From Paenibacillus sp. FSL H7-0326 (GTDB lineage Bacteria; Bacillota; Bacilli; Paenibacillales; Paenibacillaceae), in assembly GCF_001955535.1 (NCBI RefSeq), contig NZ_MPVN01000002.1, positions 186,001 through 250,000 of the forward strand: a stretch of DNA of 64,000 nucleotides, in the 5' to 3' direction. The translations under genes were made by a program, and so were the position numbers. Under the pieces are notes generated by a model. The model saw only the letters and a list, made by a program, of their open reading frames with translations, was not told the origin of the DNA and made no database searches. Positions 55,007 through 63,322 of the stretch are shown one piece after another (position 1 is the stretch's first letter; every line of letters begins with the position of its first letter).

Positions 55007-56398
55007 CTACATTCCTAAGTATTCCTTAATGCCCTTCACTACGCCTTCTGCTACACGATTCTGGAAGGTCGTATTAAAGAGTGCTGCTTCATCGTTCTTG
55101 TTGCTGAGGAATCCAACCTCGAGCAATATTGCAGGCATTGTCGTATCTCTTATAACTGCAAAATTACCTGTTTTGACCCCACGGTCTCTAAGACCTGCAG
55201 CCTGTACCATGTACTTGTGCACTGTGTTCGCCAGTGACTTGCTGTTGGAACGGTTATAGTAAGTTTCTGAGCCTGTTGCCGATGCCGGTCCGGCATTCGC
55301 ATGAATCGATAGAAATACATCTGCCTTTGCATTGTTTGCGACTTTAACTCGTTCGGACAGTGTAAGGAATGTATCATCATCACGAGTCGTAATAACGTTA
55401 ATGCCCGGCTCCTTTTTGAGGAGCTGTTCGATCTTGAGTGCCATCGTCAAGGTAAAATTCTTCTCATATTTGCCTGTTACTCCGATTGCGCCTGGATCCT
55501 GATCTCCATGCCCTGCATCAATGACAACCGTTTTCTTCTTCGTCGTCGGCGGTGTCGTTGTACCACTGTCCGTATCCAGTGTAACGGTAATCAAACCTGC
55601 ATTCGAGGAAGTCATCTTATAATTCATCGCATAGCTCAGATCAATAACCACTCGTACTGTGGAAGGATCATTGCTGAAAAGCGCATATCTTACTTTCTCT
55701 ACACCTTCATAACCATCGACGACAATTTGCCCGGCAATACTCTTGGTGATGTCGAGCGCTTGTGTATCTGCGAACAAGCTGCTGAATTCGGCATTCGGAA
55801 TGTCTACAACAATTCGGTCTGGGGCAGACATTTTGAACGCAGTCGGAGCTGCTCCTCCGCTCGTCGCAATCATAAGCTTACTGTCCGTAAAGCTGATTCC
55901 ATTCACTTGAATCAAATTCGAATCATTGCCGTTACCGCCTGCAGGAGGAATTTCACTTCCGCCTGAGCCGCTGTTTGAATTGAGGTATACGGTTTTCGTT
56001 TGATTGTTCCAGCTTACCTGTAATCCCATGGTCTCACCTACGAAGCGGATGGGTACAAGCGTTGTTCCATTTTTAATGATTGGCGCAGCGTCAAGATTGA
56101 CGGTAGAACCATTGACGGTCGCTGTCTTCTTGCCAGCTACCATTTTAATCACTGTTTGATCTTGTTTTATAGTAACCGTCTTCGTCTTCTGCTCCCAACC
56201 GACACTGTAACCTAACTTCTCTGAGACGACACGAATGGGTATCATAACTTTGCTGTTAATATTCTCTGCCTTTACGCCAGAGGGTAGACTCAACTGACTG
56301 CCATCGAGAACGATCTTGATGTCTGCCGCTGCTTGTCCGAGACCAGGGAAGATCCACATGAAACATAGCAATGCGACTAAAACTTTTAACTTTTTCAT
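55007..56398 (-). CDS. N-acetylmuramoyl-L-alanine amidase (stalk + AMIN + Amidase_3)
   Basis: 463-residue secreted cell-wall hydrolase. A signal peptide is followed by a pair of copper-amine-oxidase-N/stalk repeats (PIRVVSEKLGYSVGWEQKTKTV and PIRFVGETMGLQVSWNNQTKTV). An AMIN domain (about 165-265: DSKLMIATSGG, DRIVVDIPNAEF) and a C-terminal Amidase_3 domain come next. Zinc and catalytic residues are visible in VVIDAGHGDQDPGA, the Glu after GKYEKN, SIHANAG and LLEVGFLSNKND. ATG at 56398. An 8-bp inverted repeat (56439-56446 with 56452-56459) lies in its leader. Confidence 0.93.
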   Translation of the reverse strand: MKKLKVLVALLCFMWIFPGLGQAAADIKIVLDGSQLSLPSGVKAENINSKVMIPIRVVSEKLGYSVGWEQKTKTVTIKQDQTVIKMVAGKKTATVNGSTVNLDAAPIIKNGTTLVPIRFVGETMGLQVSWNNQTKTVYLNSNSGSGGSEIPPAGGNGNDSNLIQVNGISFTDSKLMIATSGGAAPTAFKMSAPDRIVVDIPNAEFSSLFADTQALDITKSIAGQIVVDGYEGVEKVRYALFSNDPSTVRVVIDLSYAMNYKMTSSNAGLITVTLDTDSGTTTPPTTKKKTVVIDAGHGDQDPGAIGVTGKYEKNFTLTMALKIEQLLKKEPGINVITTRDDDTFLTLSERVKVANNAKADVFLSIHANAGPASATGSETYYNRSNSKSLANTVHKYMVQAAGLRDRGVKTGNFAVIRDTTMPAILLEVGFLSNKNDEAALFNTTFQNRVAEGVVKGIKEYLGM

Positions 56399-56714
56399 CC
56401 GTCACCCTTCCAATTCTGCTTTTTTTGAACATAGCTCGCTTTCTATTAAATATAGAAAGAATCCAACTATTAACAAAATATTAGACGACAGAAATGGATA
56501 AAAGTTGCGGATCTATCTCATCATATCAAAAAAGTATCCGTTGTGGTGCTACGAATTTGTCATATTTTAGCATGCCAGCTATCAACTATGTTACTTTCAT
56601 ATTACATTAACGAGAAATGTAACCCTGTGGTGTATAAAAAAACAAGCCCGGATATCTCTATCCGGACCTGCTTACTGATATGTTTATTCTCTTGAATCTA
56701 TTGAATGGATTGTA
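56399..56714. other. Intergenic gap between leuD and the amidase gene
   Basis: 316 bp. It holds the leuD terminator (56635-56673), the amidase leader with a short hairpin (56439-56459) and AT-rich DNA where the amidase promoter must lie. No supported reading frame. Confidence 0.6.
56635..56673 (-). terminator. Rho-independent terminator after leuD
   Basis: Perfect 7-bp CCGGATA/TATCCGG core (56648-56654 with 56659-56665, loop TCTC), extended imperfectly by AAGC-type pairs, followed on the minus strand by TTTTTT. Confidence 0.85.
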
Positions 56715-57317
56715 TTATGCAAATAATTTAGCAGCATGCTTCTGCTCGTAAGCAGTAATAGCGTCCTCATGCTGAAGCGTCAAGCCGATATCATCAAGCC
56801 CTTGCAGCAGGAATTGTCTGCGGTGCTCATCAAGTTCAAATGAAATCGACAAGCCATGTTGATCTGTAATCGTCTTATTCTCCAAGTCCACATTCAGCTC
56901 ATAACCTGGGTTCGCATTCGTACGCTGGAATAACTCCTCTACTTGCTCCTCCGACAGCTTGATTGGAAGGATGCCGTTCTTGAAGCAGTTATTATAGAAG
57001 ATATCCGCGAACGAAGGTGCGATAACACAGCGGAATCCGTAGTCCAGAATTGCCCATGGAGCGTGCTCACGAGACGATCCACAGCCGAAGTTAGCTCTAG
57101 AAATGAGAACGGACGCCCCTTTATATTGTTCTTGGTTTAAGGAGAAGCTGGGAATTTCATTCCCCTGCTCGTCAAATCTCCATTCATAGAACAAAAATTG
57201 TCCGAATCCCGTACGCTCAATTCTTTTTAAGAATTGCTTCGGAATGATCGCATCCGTGTCCACATTCACTCGGTCTACAGGTGCAACAAGACCTGTTAAT
57301 TTCGTAAAAGCCTCCAT
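56715..57317 (-). CDS. leuD: 3-isopropylmalate dehydratase small subunit LeuD
   Basis: 200 residues, normal family length. [17 protein letters not shown] and [15 protein letters not shown] are the diagnostic swivel-domain motifs. With LeuC it isomerises 2- to 3-isopropylmalate in leucine synthesis. ATG at 57317 follows GAGAGGAG; the in-frame TTG at 57341 is less likely. 52 bp downstream of leuC, one operon ended by a good terminator. leuA and leuB are not in the window. Confidence 0.95.
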   Translation of the reverse strand: MEAFTKLTGLVAPVDRVNVDTDAIIPKQFLKRIERTGFGQFLFYEWRFDEQGNEIPSFSLNQEQYKGASVLISRANFGCGSSREHAPWAILDYGFRCVIAPSFADIFYNNCFKNGILPIKLSEEQVEELFQRTNANPGYELNVDLENKTITDQHGLSISFELDEHRRQFLLQGLDDIGLTLQHEDAITAYEQKHAAKLFA

Positions 57318-57369
57318 GCTTGTATTCTCCTCTCGATTCAAAAGATAACCAAATTCGTTCTATATATCA

Positions 57370-58791
57370 CTAGTTCATTACTTCTTCTTTGATCTTCCAG
57401 TCACGAACATCAACAAACCGTCCCTCAACAGCTGCAGCTGCAGCCATTGCCGGAGATACCAGATGCGTTCTTCCTCCACGTCCTTGACGGCCTTCAAAGT
57501 TCCGGTTGGAAGTCGATGCACAGCGCTGACCCGGTTGGAGCACATCCGGATTCATTGCAAGACACATACTGCATCCCGCTTCCCGCCATTCAAACCCGGC
57601 TTCCTTAAATATAACGTCAAGTCCTTCTTTCTCCGCTTGAAGCTTCACTCGTCCGGAGCCTGGAACGACGATTGCCGTTACCCGCTCGGATACTTTGTAG
57701 CCGCGTGCGACTTGTGCTGCAGCCCGTAAATCCTCAATCCGTCCATTCGTGCACGATCCAATAAATACATAGTCAATTTCGATTTCGGACATCGGCGTGC
57801 CTGGCACAAGACCCATGTACTCAATGGCTTTCTCTGCTGCTTTGCGTTCATTCTCTGTCGGAAGCTCTGCTGGAACAGGCACACGGGAAGTAATATCCGT
57901 ACCCATACCCGGGCTGGTTCCCCAAGTAACCTGAGGGATAAGAGATTCAACATCAAACTCCACCACTACATCAAACTCAGCACCTTCGTCTGTTGTAAGA
58001 GCGTCCCATCTTTGTTTGGCTTCTTCGAAGCTCTCACCTTGTGGAACATACTGCTTGCCTTGAAGATAAGCGTAGGTTGTTTCATCAGGAGCGATCATCC
58101 CTGCCCTTGCACCGCCTTCGATGGACATGTTGCAGACGGTCATTCTCTCTTCCATGCTAAGGCTCCGAATGGCTTCTCCTGTGTATTCGATGACATAACC
58201 GGTAGCAAAGTCTGTACCATATTTCGCAATAACGCCGAGAATCATATCTTTAGCCGTTACTCCAGGCTTGCGATTGCCTACAAAGCGCACTTCCATCGTT
58301 TTGGCTTTGGCTTGTTGAAGGCACTGTGTTGCCAGTACATGCTCAACCTCACTGGTACCGATACCAAATGCAAGTGCTCCAAAAGCACCGTGTGTAGATG
58401 TATGACTATCACCGCACACAATTGTCTTGCCCGGATGCGTAAGTCCGAGCTCCGGTCCCATTACGTGTACCACCCCTTGATCAATCGTATCAAGGTCAAA
58501 CAATGTTACGCCAAAATCGCGGCAGTTCTTAGACAATGTATCAATCTGCTGCTTAGAGATCGGATCCTTGATATTGAAACGGTCTTGTGTTGGCACGTTA
58601 TGATCCATCGTTGCAAAAGTGAGCTCTGGGCGGCGTACCTTGCGTCCGCTGAGACGAAGACCTTCGAACGCCTGCGGGGAAGTTACTTCATGTACAAGGT
58701 GCAAATCTATATAGAGGATGCTTGGTTTTCCTTCCTCCTGCGTAATGACGTGATTATCCCAGATTTTCTCGAACATCGTCTTTTTGCTCAT
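57370..58791 (-). CDS. leuC: 3-isopropylmalate dehydratase large subunit LeuC
   Basis: 473-residue aconitase-family subunit. The three 4Fe-4S cysteines lie in [13 protein letters not shown] and [24 protein letters not shown] and [12 protein letters not shown] are active-site blocks. ATG at 58791 follows GAGGTG; a GTG at 58800 overlaps that site. An LTTR-type ATAG-N7-CTAT dyad lies about 120-135 bp upstream, consistent with control by the nearby LysR-type regulator, although other promoters cannot be excluded. Confidence 0.96.
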   Translation of the reverse strand: MSKKTMFEKIWDNHVITQEEGKPSILYIDLHLVHEVTSPQAFEGLRLSGRKVRRPELTFATMDHNVPTQDRFNIKDPISKQQIDTLSKNCRDFGVTLFDLDTIDQGVVHVMGPELGLTHPGKTIVCGDSHTSTHGAFGALAFGIGTSEVEHVLATQCLQQAKAKTMEVRFVGNRKPGVTAKDMILGVIAKYGTDFATGYVIEYTGEAIRSLSMEERMTVCNMSIEGGARAGMIAPDETTYAYLQGKQYVPQGESFEEAKQRWDALTTDEGAEFDVVVEFDVESLIPQVTWGTSPGMGTDITSRVPVPAELPTENERKAAEKAIEYMGLVPGTPMSEIEIDYVFIGSCTNGRIEDLRAAAQVARGYKVSERVTAIVVPGSGRVKLQAEKEGLDVIFKEAGFEWREAGCSMCLAMNPDVLQPGQRCASTSNRNFEGRQGRGGRTHLVSPAMAAAAAVEGRFVDVRDWKIKEEVMN

Positions 58792-58911
58792 TATTCTCAC
58801 CTCAAAGTTATTATTCGATCTATTGTGACGGCAAGGTCATGCCGTGCTTTATTAGATCCAATATAACATGAGCAAGACATATTGTTCCAAGATATAAAAA
58901 CTATAGATCTG

Positions 58912-58926
58912 ATAGGATTGCCCTAT
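58912..58926. promoter_or_regulatory. LysR-type operator candidate (ATAG-N7-CTAT)
   Basis: ATAG (58912-58915), seven bases, CTAT (58923-58926): a T-N11-A dyad typical of LysR family sites, between leuC and the DUF3889 gene. A second CTATAG half (58901-58906) precedes it. Binding is inferred. Confidence 0.45.
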
Positions 58927-58966
58927 AGACAAATTCCAGTCCATGCACTAATTCCGTATCATTTTC

Positions 58967-59299
58967 TTATTCGCTGAATTTCACATCAATGAGCTCATTA
59001 CTGACCGAATTAAATTTTACGATAACCGTAACTGGAAACTCTGTACCGTCCTTTTTCACAATTAAACGAAATCTTTCTTCTGCTGTCTTGTCTGTCAGCA
59101 CCGTGCGTCCCAAATGCTGATAGTCCGTGATCACCGCATTGTAATGCTTCTTTGCCTCCTGAACAGCGATGTTCCCCCACTGTGCATACTCAGGTTCAGC
59201 CGCTTCAACTGCTGTGAGATGGGTAGTAAAGGCAGAGTAAACAATAAGCAGGCTTGACATCAAGACAACTGTAACCAAACGGGAAAAGATCATTTTCAT
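58967..59299 (-). CDS. DUF3889 family exported protein
   Basis: 110 residues. A signal peptide (FSRLVTVVLMSSLLIVYSAF, cleavage near VEAAEPEY) is followed by a small cystatin-like domain: WGNIAVQEAKKHYNAVITDYQHLGR, FRLIVKKDG, FPVTVIVKFN. It resembles DUF3889 (B. subtilis YqzG) and its exposed location suggests an envelope role; function unknown. ATG at 59299 follows AAAGGAG, giving a shorter form than the longest open frame. Divergent from the LysR gene. Confidence 0.8.
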   Translation of the reverse strand: MKMIFSRLVTVVLMSSLLIVYSAFTTHLTAVEAAEPEYAQWGNIAVQEAKKHYNAVITDYQHLGRTVLTDKTAEERFRLIVKKDGTEFPVTVIVKFNSVSNELIDVKFSE

Positions 59300-59404
59300 A
59301 AGTATTAACTCCTTTGCAATCTTCATTTGATCTTCTGGAAATCATCTGCATATTGTGCTGTAAGAATAAGAAAAATATGTCTTATAGATTACGGTGATTA
59401 GATG

Positions 59405-59434
59405 TTATCGCTTTAGAGGAAATTCCTATATAAT
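59405..59434 (+). promoter_or_regulatory. Candidate promoter for the LysR gene
   Basis: TATAAT at 59429-59434 with a weak TTATCG at 59405-59410 and an 18-bp spacer, about 50 bp upstream of the ATG. Confidence 0.45.
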
Positions 59435-59486
59435 AGATATCATGGTACTCCACATTCGGAAATCTTCTTAAGGACGTGACCTTCCC

Positions 59487-60401
59487 ATGGAACTTCGACA
59501 ATTACAATACGCCTTACAAATCGCATCCGAAAAAAACTTCTCCAGAGCGGCCGAGAAGCTGCATATTGCTCAGCCATCACTCAGTCAGCAGCTGTCTAAG
59601 CTGGAGAAGGAGCTTGGCGTTCTCTTGTTTCAGCGCAATACAAGCTCGGTAGAGCTGACACATGCGGGAGCTTCCTTCGTATCTAAGGCGAGCAATATTT
59701 TAGATGCTGTAGAGCTGCTAAAGCAAGAGATGGCCGATATCTCCCAAGTGAGAAAGGGCAAAGTCATCTTTGGCAGCATGCCGATTACAGGCTCTCATTT
59801 ATTGCCTTATGTTCTCCCAGCATTTCGTGAGCGTTATCCTGATATTGAAATTACATTGCTTGAGGACTCTTCTATGAATCTGGAAAAATTAACGGCCAGC
59901 GGCAAGACGGATCTAAGCCTGCTATCCCTTCCGCTTCAGGAGTCCTCCCTCTCTTATGTAGAAATTGCAGAAGAGCAAATTGATCTTGCTGTTCCGAAGG
60001 AGCATCCGCTTGCTCGTAAATGGGAGGAGTATCCTGACTTGACGGTCGACATCGCAGAACTCGTAGATGAATCATTCATTGTTCTTAAGAAGGGACAAGG
60101 CTTTCGCAAGCTGACCTTTGATCTATGTCAGCAAGCGGGCTTCGAGCCCAAAGTCGTGTTTGAGAGCAACAATATGGAAACGGTCAAATCACTGGTCGCA
60201 ACCGGCATGGGCATTACGCTCGTCCCCCGTTTTATTGCAAGAGCTCCCCGCAGTGAATTTGTCCCGGTTTATCTTCCTTTAACTGCACCTGCGCCTAGCC
60301 GTACACTCGTTATTGCTTATCGGCAGGGACGGTACCTGTCCGGTGCAGCAGAAGCGTTCATTCAAACCTTTAAGGAAACCATGCAGGCTCTGTTAGACTA
60401 A
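59487..60401 (+). CDS. LysR family transcriptional regulator
   Basis: 304 residues. An N-terminal winged helix (MELRQLQYALQIASEKNFSRAAE, HIAQPSLSQQLSKLEKELGVLLF) is followed by a periplasmic-binding-like effector domain (GKVIFGSMPITGSHLLPYVLPAF, TGMGITLVPRFIA). CynR/CzcR-like. ATG at 59487 with a modest AAGGACGTGA. Next to leuCD and a dyad of LysR type, so leucine or branched-chain control is a hypothesis; the effector is unknown. Confidence 0.92.
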   Translation: MELRQLQYALQIASEKNFSRAAEKLHIAQPSLSQQLSKLEKELGVLLFQRNTSSVELTHAGASFVSKASNILDAVELLKQEMADISQVRKGKVIFGSMPITGSHLLPYVLPAFRERYPDIEITLLEDSSMNLEKLTASGKTDLSLLSLPLQESSLSYVEIAEEQIDLAVPKEHPLARKWEEYPDLTVDIAELVDESFIVLKKGQGFRKLTFDLCQQAGFEPKVVFESNNMETVKSLVATGMGITLVPRFIARAPRSEFVPVYLPLTAPAPSRTLVIAYRQGRYLSGAAEAFIQTFKETMQALLD

Positions 60402-60452
60402 CGATCCGAGCGATAAATTATGTAATAAGAAAATAAGAGCGATACACAGCAC

Positions 60453-60488
60453 AGGCGGCCCGGGATACATTCCCGAGCCGCCTGGCTA
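60453..60488 (+). terminator. Hairpin after the LysR gene
   Basis: Stem of 12 of 13 pairs (60453-60465 with 60471-60483, loop of 5); the following T tract is poor (GGCTATTTC), so it may be only a stabilising 3' hairpin. Confidence 0.5.
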
Positions 60489-60534
60489 TTTCGTTACAGC
60501 ATTTTTACTTTCTTAAAGAACAAAGTGTCAATCA

Positions 60535-60630
60535 TCATTTGTAGGTTTGAAATCTTTTACCGGAATCCAATCGGTTTGCTTGATTTGTATCCGGCGGTTC
60601 AAAGTATTCACGGGGGTGATAAATCTCCAT
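60535..60630 (-). CDS. Candidate small protein (31 residues)
   Basis: ATG at 60630 opens a frame encoding MEIYHPREYFEPP... to a TGA at 60535, overlapping the 3' end of the 40-residue frame by 23 nt in another frame. Only a weak AGAG precedes it. It might be translated by coupling, or both frames may be one gene interrupted by a frameshift. Not recognised. Confidence 0.3.
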   Translation of the reverse strand: MEIYHPREYFEPPDTNQANRLDSGKRFQTYK

Positions 60631-60730
60631 CACGGCTCTCTAAGAAGGGCCTGTGCCTATCATCTCTTACGAATTTGTGAACCTGTCGCCTGAGTTTGTC
60701 TTCCAGATGGTTAGCCTTGCGGTAATCCAT
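60608..60730 (-). CDS. Candidate small basic protein (40 residues)
   Basis: ATG at 60730 with an excellent AAAGGAGG 9 nt upstream. It encodes a highly charged peptide (MDYRKANHLEDKLRRQVHKF then VRDDRHRPFLESRDGD) without a membrane segment. It lies in a 404-bp gap, downstream of the omega-amidase gene on the same strand (76 bp). Too short for a family call; the ribosome binding site is the main support. Confidence 0.5.
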   Translation of the reverse strand: MDYRKANHLEDKLRRQVHKFVRDDRHRPFLESRDGDLSPP

Positions 60731-60805
60731 GGTGATCATCCTCCTTTGGTGACGGGATACTATATATTAACCTGTCCCAAGGAATCGAAACATCATCATT
60801 CAAAT

Positions 60806-61654
60806 TTAAATATTTTTTTTGAAATAGATTTCTGGTCTTCTGTCCTCAAATACCGGAATGCGCTCTCTCACTGCATCTACCATAGCAGGATCTATGCTTC
60901 CCACCAGAATCTCTTCATTCTCCGTACCTTCTGCAACAATCTCGCCCCACGGGTCAATAATCATAGAATGACCGAAGAAGGAGGTGCTGCCGCTTGTTCC
61001 AACCCGGTTGCAGGAAATAACATACATCTGATTTTCAATCGCTCTTGCCATCAGCAGAGTCCGCCAGTGATGTAGTCTTGGCTGAGGCCACTCTGCCGGT
61101 ACAAACAGCATTTTCGCTCCCTTGAGAGCAAGAGATCTTATAAGCTCAGGAAATCGAATATCGTAGCATATCGACGCTCCGCAGAACCATTTTTCATCTA
61201 AGGTAAACGTAACGGGTTCATCTCCTGCAGCCAGATACTTCTCCTCATCCATTAGTCGGAACAAATGAAGCTTCGCATAACGTGCAATCTGTTCTCCATT
61301 CATGTCAAACACGTACATACTATTATATATTTTCCCATCTTTTTTCTCCGCTATGGAGCCTGCCACAATATTTACCTTGTAGCTTGCAGCATACTCGCTG
61401 ATCCAATGGCGTTCGATCCGTCCCTCATCATCGACAAGCTCATGAATTTCGGTCAAGGCATAACCGGTGTTCCACATTTCAGGCAGAAGAATCACCTGCA
61501 CATCAGGGTGCTTCTGCATCGTTTCATGAATCAATTGCTGTATCCGTTCCCGATTAGCTGTGGTATCGCCCACCGTAATATCGCACTGCAGCAATGCCAG
61601 CTTTATTTTGTTATGATGCTGTACGCTTTCTGTATCCAGACTTTGAATACTCAT
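60806..61654 (-). CDS. Carbon-nitrogen hydrolase, omega-amidase (MtnU/YkrU-like)
   Basis: 282-residue nitrilase-superfamily enzyme with the catalytic triad Glu59 (LLPEMWNTGY), Lys128 (RYAKLHLF) and Cys163 (GASICYDIRFPE). It matches omega-amidases that hydrolyse 2-oxoglutaramate or 2-oxosuccinamate formed by glutamine transaminases. Divergent from an aminotransferase gene, 117 bp apart; in B. subtilis an equivalent pair belongs to the methionine salvage genes. No S-box riboswitch fits in the intergenic space. ATG at 61654 follows AAGGGGTG. Confidence 0.88.
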   Translation of the reverse strand: MSIQSLDTESVQHHNKIKLALLQCDITVGDTTANRERIQQLIHETMQKHPDVQVILLPEMWNTGYALTEIHELVDDEGRIERHWISEYAASYKVNIVAGSIAEKKDGKIYNSMYVFDMNGEQIARYAKLHLFRLMDEEKYLAAGDEPVTFTLDEKWFCGASICYDIRFPELIRSLALKGAKMLFVPAEWPQPRLHHWRTLLMARAIENQMYVISCNRVGTSGSTSFFGHSMIIDPWGEIVAEGTENEEILVGSIDPAMVDAVRERIPVFEDRRPEIYFKKNI

Positions 61655-61771
61655 CCTGCACCCCTTCCCAATTCCTGATCACTCTTCAGCACTCTATATG
61701 ATCTATACAGCTTGGAGTAAGCATGATAGATTAATAATACTTTATTTAACAAACCGAACCGGAGTGATGAA

Positions 61772-62977
61772 ATGAAGTCTGCTCGAGAATCCTTCACTGC
61801 CTCTGCATTTCATATCGAGCCAGCAGAGGTCATGAAGAGCTTACCTACTCAATTTTTTGCTGCGCTCGTTCAAAAAGTCAACCAAGAAATTTCTGCAGGA
61901 CACGATGTCATTAATCTAGGACAAGGAAATCCGGATACAAAAACGCCGGACCACATTGTAGAATCTCTGCAAACAGCCTCAGCCAATCCTTTGTATCATA
62001 AATATTCGCCATTTCGCGGATATTCATTTTTGAAGGAAGCAATTGTTCATCGGTATAAGGAAGATTACGGTGTTGAGCTCGATGCGGAGAAGGAGGTGGC
62101 TGTGTTGTTCGGGGGGAAGGGAGGGCTTGTCGAGCTTCCTCAAGTACTGCTTAATCCGGGAGATATTTGCCTGGTGCCTGATCCAGGCTATCCTGATTAT
62201 TGGTCAGGAGTAGCGCTGGCCAAAGCAGAAATGGTATGTATGCCCCTTCTTGAGTCAAACGACTTTTTACCTGATTATAATGAAATTGCCAGCCCCCAGC
62301 TTCACAGAGCAAAGCTGATGTTTCTTAATTATCCGAATAATCCTACATCAGTCACTGCTCCTTTATCATTTTATCAAGATACTGTCGAATTCGCTGCACA
62401 GCACAATATCGTCGTAGCAAGTGATTTTGCCTATGGAGCCATCGGATTTGACGAAGAGCGGCCTGTAAGCTTTCTTCAAACACCAGGTGCTAAAGAAGTA
62501 GGAATCGAATTCTACACTCTATCCAAGTCTTATAACATGGCAGGCTGGCGTGTCGGATTTGCACTTGGCAACAGAGAGATCATCAGCCTCATCAATCTAC
62601 TTCAGGATCATATGTATGTCAGCTTATTCGGTGGGATCCAGGCCGCGGCCGCGACTGCGCTGACTTCATCACAGGATAGTGTAAAAGAACTTGTTTACCG
62701 CTATGAATCTCGTCGGAATGCGCTCTTCAGTGAGCTGGATCAGATCGGATGGAAGGCAAATCGGCCCCAGGGTTCTTTCTTCAGCTGGCTCCCCGTTCCT
62801 GCCGGTTATTCCTCAGAATCCTTTGCTGACTTATTGCTGAAAGAGGCAAAGGTTGCTGTCGCACCTGGGAGTGGTTTTGGCAGGCATGGAGAAGGCTATG
62901 TCAGGGTCGGCCTCCTAAGTGAGGAGGAACGATTGCGTGAAGCGGTTCAACGAATAGGCAGACTAAATTTGTTTTAA
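61772..62977 (+). CDS. PLP-dependent aminotransferase (MtnE-like)
   Basis: 401-residue fold-type I class I/II aminotransferase. Schiff-base Lys252 is in SKSYNMAGWR; NYPNNP (about 187-191), ASDFAYG and GWRVGF complete the PLP site. In B. subtilis such enzymes (YkrV/MtnE) transaminate 4-methylthio-2-oxobutyrate using glutamine, and the omega-amidase next door would remove the product. Without mtn genes around it, other substrates are possible. ATG at 61772 follows CGGAGTG. Confidence 0.9.
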   Translation: MKSARESFTASAFHIEPAEVMKSLPTQFFAALVQKVNQEISAGHDVINLGQGNPDTKTPDHIVESLQTASANPLYHKYSPFRGYSFLKEAIVHRYKEDYGVELDAEKEVAVLFGGKGGLVELPQVLLNPGDICLVPDPGYPDYWSGVALAKAEMVCMPLLESNDFLPDYNEIASPQLHRAKLMFLNYPNNPTSVTAPLSFYQDTVEFAAQHNIVVASDFAYGAIGFDEERPVSFLQTPGAKEVGIEFYTLSKSYNMAGWRVGFALGNREIISLINLLQDHMYVSLFGGIQAAAATALTSSQDSVKELVYRYESRRNALFSELDQIGWKANRPQGSFFSWLPVPAGYSSESFADLLLKEAKVAVAPGSGFGRHGEGYVRVGLLSEEERLREAVQRIGRLNLF

Positions 62978-62997
62978 TATCTTTTATTAGATTCTTT

Positions 62998-63026
62998 TTG
63001 CATCAAGTGAGGTTCCATGGTATTCT
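62998..63026 (+). promoter_or_regulatory. Promoter of the proB leader
   Basis: TTGCAT (62998-63003), 17-bp spacer, TATTCT (63021-63026), about 20-30 bp upstream of the T-box leader. Confidence 0.5.
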
Positions 63027-63046
63027 ATCATTAATTTAAATTGCGA

Positions 63047-63297
63047 AAACGTGCTGACAGGGACCAGTAAGAAATTCAATTCCGTGCTTGCAGAGAGTAA
63101 ATTCCAGTAGGCTGAGAGAATTTACCGCGGATTTTTCTGAAACCTACCCCTTGAGCGGCCTGTTCATACAGGACGTTGCCTTAACGTTATAAGGCTTAAG
63201 AGTCGGATGATACCCTCATCAATAAAGGTGGTACCGCGGAAGAATAAACTTTCGTCCTTTGCTAAGCAGCCAAGGATGAAAGTTTTTATTTTTTTTA
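63047..63297 (+). promoter_or_regulatory. T-box leader, proline-specific, upstream of proB
   Basis: The antiterminator T-box AAAGGTGGTACCGCGG lies at 63224-63239. Stem I begins around GGGACCAGTAAG (63060-63071) and includes the AG-bulge region GCAGAGAG and the long arm GTAAATTC/GAATTTAC. The specifier loop reads GAAACCTA, so the codon is CCT (63143-63145), proline. Uncharged tRNA-Pro would stabilise the antiterminator and allow proB expression. The terminator is described separately. Confidence 0.92.
63246..63297 (+). terminator. T-box-controlled intrinsic terminator
   Basis: A 14-bp stem with one G-U pair (63246-63259 with 63272-63285), followed by a run of T with one A interruption. Competes with the T-box antiterminator. 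Confidence 0.88.
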
Positions 63298-63322
63298 TCA
63301 CAAGAAAGGATGTTGATGCTTC

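Noticed and set aside
58012..58866. 284-codon open frame on the plus strand opposite leuC
   Set aside because: It is antisense to a clear leuC, rich in Cys/His with no known motif, and lacks a ribosome binding site; a codon-bias shadow.
61655..61771. S-box riboswitch upstream of the MtnE-like gene
   Set aside because: The gap is too short and shows no S-box core or terminator.
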